From contig NZ_CP023702.1 of NCBI RefSeq assembly GCF_008704555.1, positions 1,302,001 to 1,366,000 of the forward strand: a stretch of DNA of 64,000 nucleotides, in the 5' to 3' direction. The number at the start of each line of letters is the position of its first letter. Position 1 is the first letter of the stretch. Made by a program: the position numbers and the translations under genes. Of the stretch, positions 61,985 through 64,000 are shown piece by piece. The notes beneath the pieces are model-generated. The model saw only the letters and a list, made by a program, of their open reading frames with translations, was not told the DNA's origin and did no database searches. Source of the stretch: Streptomyces nitrosporeus (lineage in GTDB: Bacteria > Actinomycetota > Actinomycetes > Streptomycetales > Streptomycetaceae).

Positions 61985-62839
61985 ATGGCGACCACCACCC
62001 AGATCCCCGCCGCCCCGGCTCCCGCGACCGTCCGGCCGAAGCGCCGCTGGGGCGCGACCGTCTTCGGCCTCGTCATCCTCGCGGTCATGCTCTTCCCGCT
62101 GTACTGGATGATCAACACCGCGCTCCAGCCGGACGCGAGCCTGGTCGACGTGGGCCCGGTCCCGACGGGCGTGGACTTCTCCGGCTTCACCTCGGCCATC
62201 ACCGAGCAGGGCGGCAACCTGCTGACCTCGCTGGCCGTGGCGCTGGGCGCCGTGGCCATCTGCCTGGCCGTCGCCGCGCCCGCCGCGTACGGTCTGGCGC
62301 AGTTCAAGCTGCGCGGCAGCAAGACGATCGTCTTCGGCACGCTGATCACCCAGATGGTGCCCGGCATCGTCATCGCCAACGCCCTGTACAGCGCGTACGT
62401 CGACCTCGGCCTGGTCAACTCCTACTTCGGCCTGATGCTGGCGGACGCCTCGCTGGGCATCCCGTTCGCGATCGTGCTGATGCGCTCGTTCATGGTGTCC
62501 ATCCCGCGTGAGGTCATCGAGGCCGCCGAGGTGGACGGCGCGGGCCGCATCCGTACGTTCGTCCAGGTCGTCCTGCCGATGAGCCGCAACTCGCTGATCA
62601 CCGCCGGGCTGTTCTCGTTCCTGTACGCGTGGAGCGACTTCATGTTCGCCCTGACGCTGAACACCACGGACGAGGTCAAGCCGATCACGCTCGGCATCTA
62701 CCAGTACATCGGCGCGCACGTCGGTGACTGGGGTTCGGTCATGGCCGCCTCGGTGCTCTCCGCGGTGCCCGCCGCCGTCCTGCTGGTCCTGTCCCAGAAG
62801 TACATCGCCGCCGGGATCACCGGCGGCTCCGTCAAGTAA
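61985..62839 (+). CDS. Sugar ABC transporter permease (MalG-type)
   Basis: 284 residues. Six membrane segments and the EAA loop EAAEVDGAGRIRTFVQVVLPMSRN. ATG 61985 is preferred; GTG 61976 overlaps the previous stop but is too close to GAGGGG. It completes the importer. Confidence 0.9.
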   Translation: MATTTQIPAAPAPATVRPKRRWGATVFGLVILAVMLFPLYWMINTALQPDASLVDVGPVPTGVDFSGFTSAITEQGGNLLTSLAVALGAVAICLAVAAPAAYGLAQFKLRGSKTIVFGTLITQMVPGIVIANALYSAYVDLGLVNSYFGLMLADASLGIPFAIVLMRSFMVSIPREVIEAAEVDGAGRIRTFVQVVLPMSRNSLITAGLFSFLYAWSDFMFALTLNTTDEVKPITLGIYQYIGAHVGDWGSVMAASVLSAVPAAVLLVLSQKYIAAGITGGSVK

Positions 62840-62847
62840 GGGTTCAC

Positions 62848-64000
62848 ATGAGTGACTTCCCGGTCTTCCCGCCCGGATTCGTCTTCGGCGCGGCCACGGC
62901 CTCGTACCAGATCGAGGGTGCCGTGCGGGAGGACGGCCGCGGCCCGTCCATCTGGGACACCTACAGCCACACCCCCGGCCGCACGGACGGCGGTGACACC
63001 GGTGACGTGGCGTGCGACCACTACCACCGCTACCCCGAGGACGTGGCGCTCCTGCGCGACCTGGGCGTGGACTCCTACCGCTTCTCGATCTCCTGGTCCC
63101 GGATCCAGGCGGAGGGCAGCGGGGCGGTCAACCCCAAGGGCCTGGACTTCTACTCCCGGCTCGTGGACTCCCTCCTGGAGGCGGGCATCGAGCCGGCCGC
63201 CACCCTCTACCACTGGGACCTGCCGCAGGCCCTGGAGGACAAGGGCGGCTGGCGGGTGCGCGAGACGGCGGAGCGCTTCGGCGAGTACACCGCGATCATG
63301 GCCGAGCACCTGGGCGACCGGGTCCCGCGCTGGATCACCCTCAACGAGCCGTGGTGCAGCGCCTTCCTCGGCTACTCGGTCGGCCGGCACGCGCCGGGCG
63401 CCCAGGAGGGCCGCGGGGCGCTGGCCGCCGCGCACCACCTGCTGGTGGGCCACGGCCACGCGATGACCGCGCTGCGCGCGGCGGGCGTCCGCGAGGCGGG
63501 CATCACGCTGAACCTGGACCGCAACGTCCCCGCCACCGAGTCGGACGCGGACCTCGCGGCCGTCGTACGGGCGGACACCCAGCACAACCTGGTGTGGACC
63601 GAGCCGATCCTCGCGGGCCGCTACCCGGCCACCGAGGAGGAGACCTGGGGCGAGCTGATCACCGGTGAGGACTTCCGCCGCGAGGGCGACCTGGAGCTGA
63701 TCTCCCAGCCGCTGGACTTCCTCGGCATCAACTACTACCGGCCGATCGTGGTGGCCGCGGCCCCGCACCGCGAGGCGGACCCGGCGCTGCGTGTGGCCAC
63801 GGACAACCGGTACACCGAGGGTGAGTACCCCGAGGTCCGCAGGACCGCGATGGGCTGGCCGGTCGTCCCGCACACCTTCACCGACCTGCTGACCGCGCTG
63901 AAGCAGACCTACGGTGACGCGCTGCCGCCGGTGCACATCACGGAGAACGGCTCGGCGGAGTTCGACTCCGTCGAGGCGGACGGCTCGGTCCGTGACACCG
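62848..64000 (+). CDS. Family 1 beta-glucosidase (partial, runs off the end)
   Basis: 384 of about 450-480 codons are present. The acid/base Glu is in TLNEPW and the nucleophile Glu in HITENGS; FVFGAATASYQIEGAVREDGRGPSIWDTYS is the standard opening. There is no signal peptide, so it cleaves imported beta-glucosides in the cytoplasm. The gene follows the two permeases by 8 bases, completing a binding protein - permease - permease - glucosidase operon under the LacI-type operator. AAGGG precedes the ATG. Confidence 0.95.
   Translation, partial: MSDFPVFPPGFVFGAATASYQIEGAVREDGRGPSIWDTYSHTPGRTDGGDTGDVACDHYHRYPEDVALLRDLGVDSYRFSISWSRIQAEGSGAVNPKGLDFYSRLVDSLLEAGIEPAATLYHWDLPQALEDKGGWRVRETAERFGEYTAIMAEHLGDRVPRWITLNEPWCSAFLGYSVGRHAPGAQEGRGALAAAHHLLVGHGHAMTALRAAGVREAGITLNLDRNVPATESDADLAAVVRADTQHNLVWTEPILAGRYPATEEETWGELITGEDFRREGDLELISQPLDFLGINYYRPIVVAAAPHREADPALRVATDNRYTEGEYPEVRRTAMGWPVVPHTFTDLLTALKQTYGDALPPVHITENGSAEFDSVEADGSVRDT

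Noticed and set aside
59737..64000. cebEFG-bglC names for the last operon
   Set aside because: Gene order and operator fit, but the binding protein does not resemble CebE as I know it, so the names would overstate the evidence.
1..64000. tRNA or rRNA genes
   Set aside because: No cloverleaf-like stretch with a GTTC-type T-loop and matching acceptor stem was recognised by eye; a covariance-model scan (tRNAscan-SE, Rfam) would settle it.

Overview
The window is chromosomal DNA of a Streptomyces. GC content is very high, codon third positions are almost all G or C, GTG and TTG starts and 1-4 base stop/start overlaps are common, and it carries the sporulation regulator whiI, the coproporphyrin-type haem genes, and the ngc / rok7B7 / xyl block. 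From memory of S. coelicolor, most of the window matches the SCO6005-SCO6045 neighbourhood (inverted order of blocks not checked), with one clear extra block at about 29.4-39.5 kb.

Layout. 0-6.1 kb: end of a DUF4956 protein, a CotH-like protein with repetitive inserts, an OmpR-type regulator with its sensor kinase, and a Tat-exported PhoX-like protein. 6.3-11.7 kb: a drug-efflux-type ABC operon closed by its TetR gene (with a perfect 28-bp palindrome at the operon start), a 59-aa Cys-pair protein, an ATPase-permease fusion, and an AIM24 protein. 11.9-16.0 kb: a PTH2-like protein, then a DUF692 (MNIO-type) enzyme translationally coupled to a TIGR04222-like membrane protein ending in a Gly/Cys-rich tail, followed by a tail-less paralogue. 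16.4-22.4 kb: hemQ, hemG and hemE, with a DUF4349 lipoprotein and a CoA-disulfide-reductase-like flavoprotein among them. 22.5-29.2 kb: DUF3000, whiI (with a sigma-WhiG type promoter), RNase D, and a thiolase / multifunctional beta-oxidation pair.

29.4-39.5 kb: a surface-glycan block built on nonulosonic (sialic-acid-like) sugars. It holds two polysialyltransferase-like enzymes, a GT2 glycosyltransferase, a further glycosyltransferase-like protein, a cytidylyltransferase fused to a KdsC-like phosphatase, a NeuB synthase without its SAF domain, a propeller-like protein, and an LCP ligase suited to attaching the finished polymer to the wall. The most likely product is a Kdn-type teichulosonic acid, but that is inference. 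One of its polysialyltransferase-like genes carries a probable one-base frameshift.

39.5-53 kb: NYN protein, amino-acid permease, dxs, the xylose transporter xylFGH, the ROK regulator rok7B7 and the chitosugar transporter ngcEFG with a DasR-like site over its promoter. 53.3-55.6 kb: a secreted protein, a class F sortase and an S26 peptidase-like protein. 55.8-64 kb: divergent alpha-xylosidase and xylose isomerase genes, then an ABC sugar transporter with a GH1 beta-glucosidase under a CebR-like operator; the GH1 gene runs off the end. The right half is thus a sugar-uptake district (chitosugars, xylose, xylosides, beta-glucosides) and the left half is cell-envelope and haem housekeeping. No tRNA, rRNA, insertion sequence, prophage or CRISPR array was seen.
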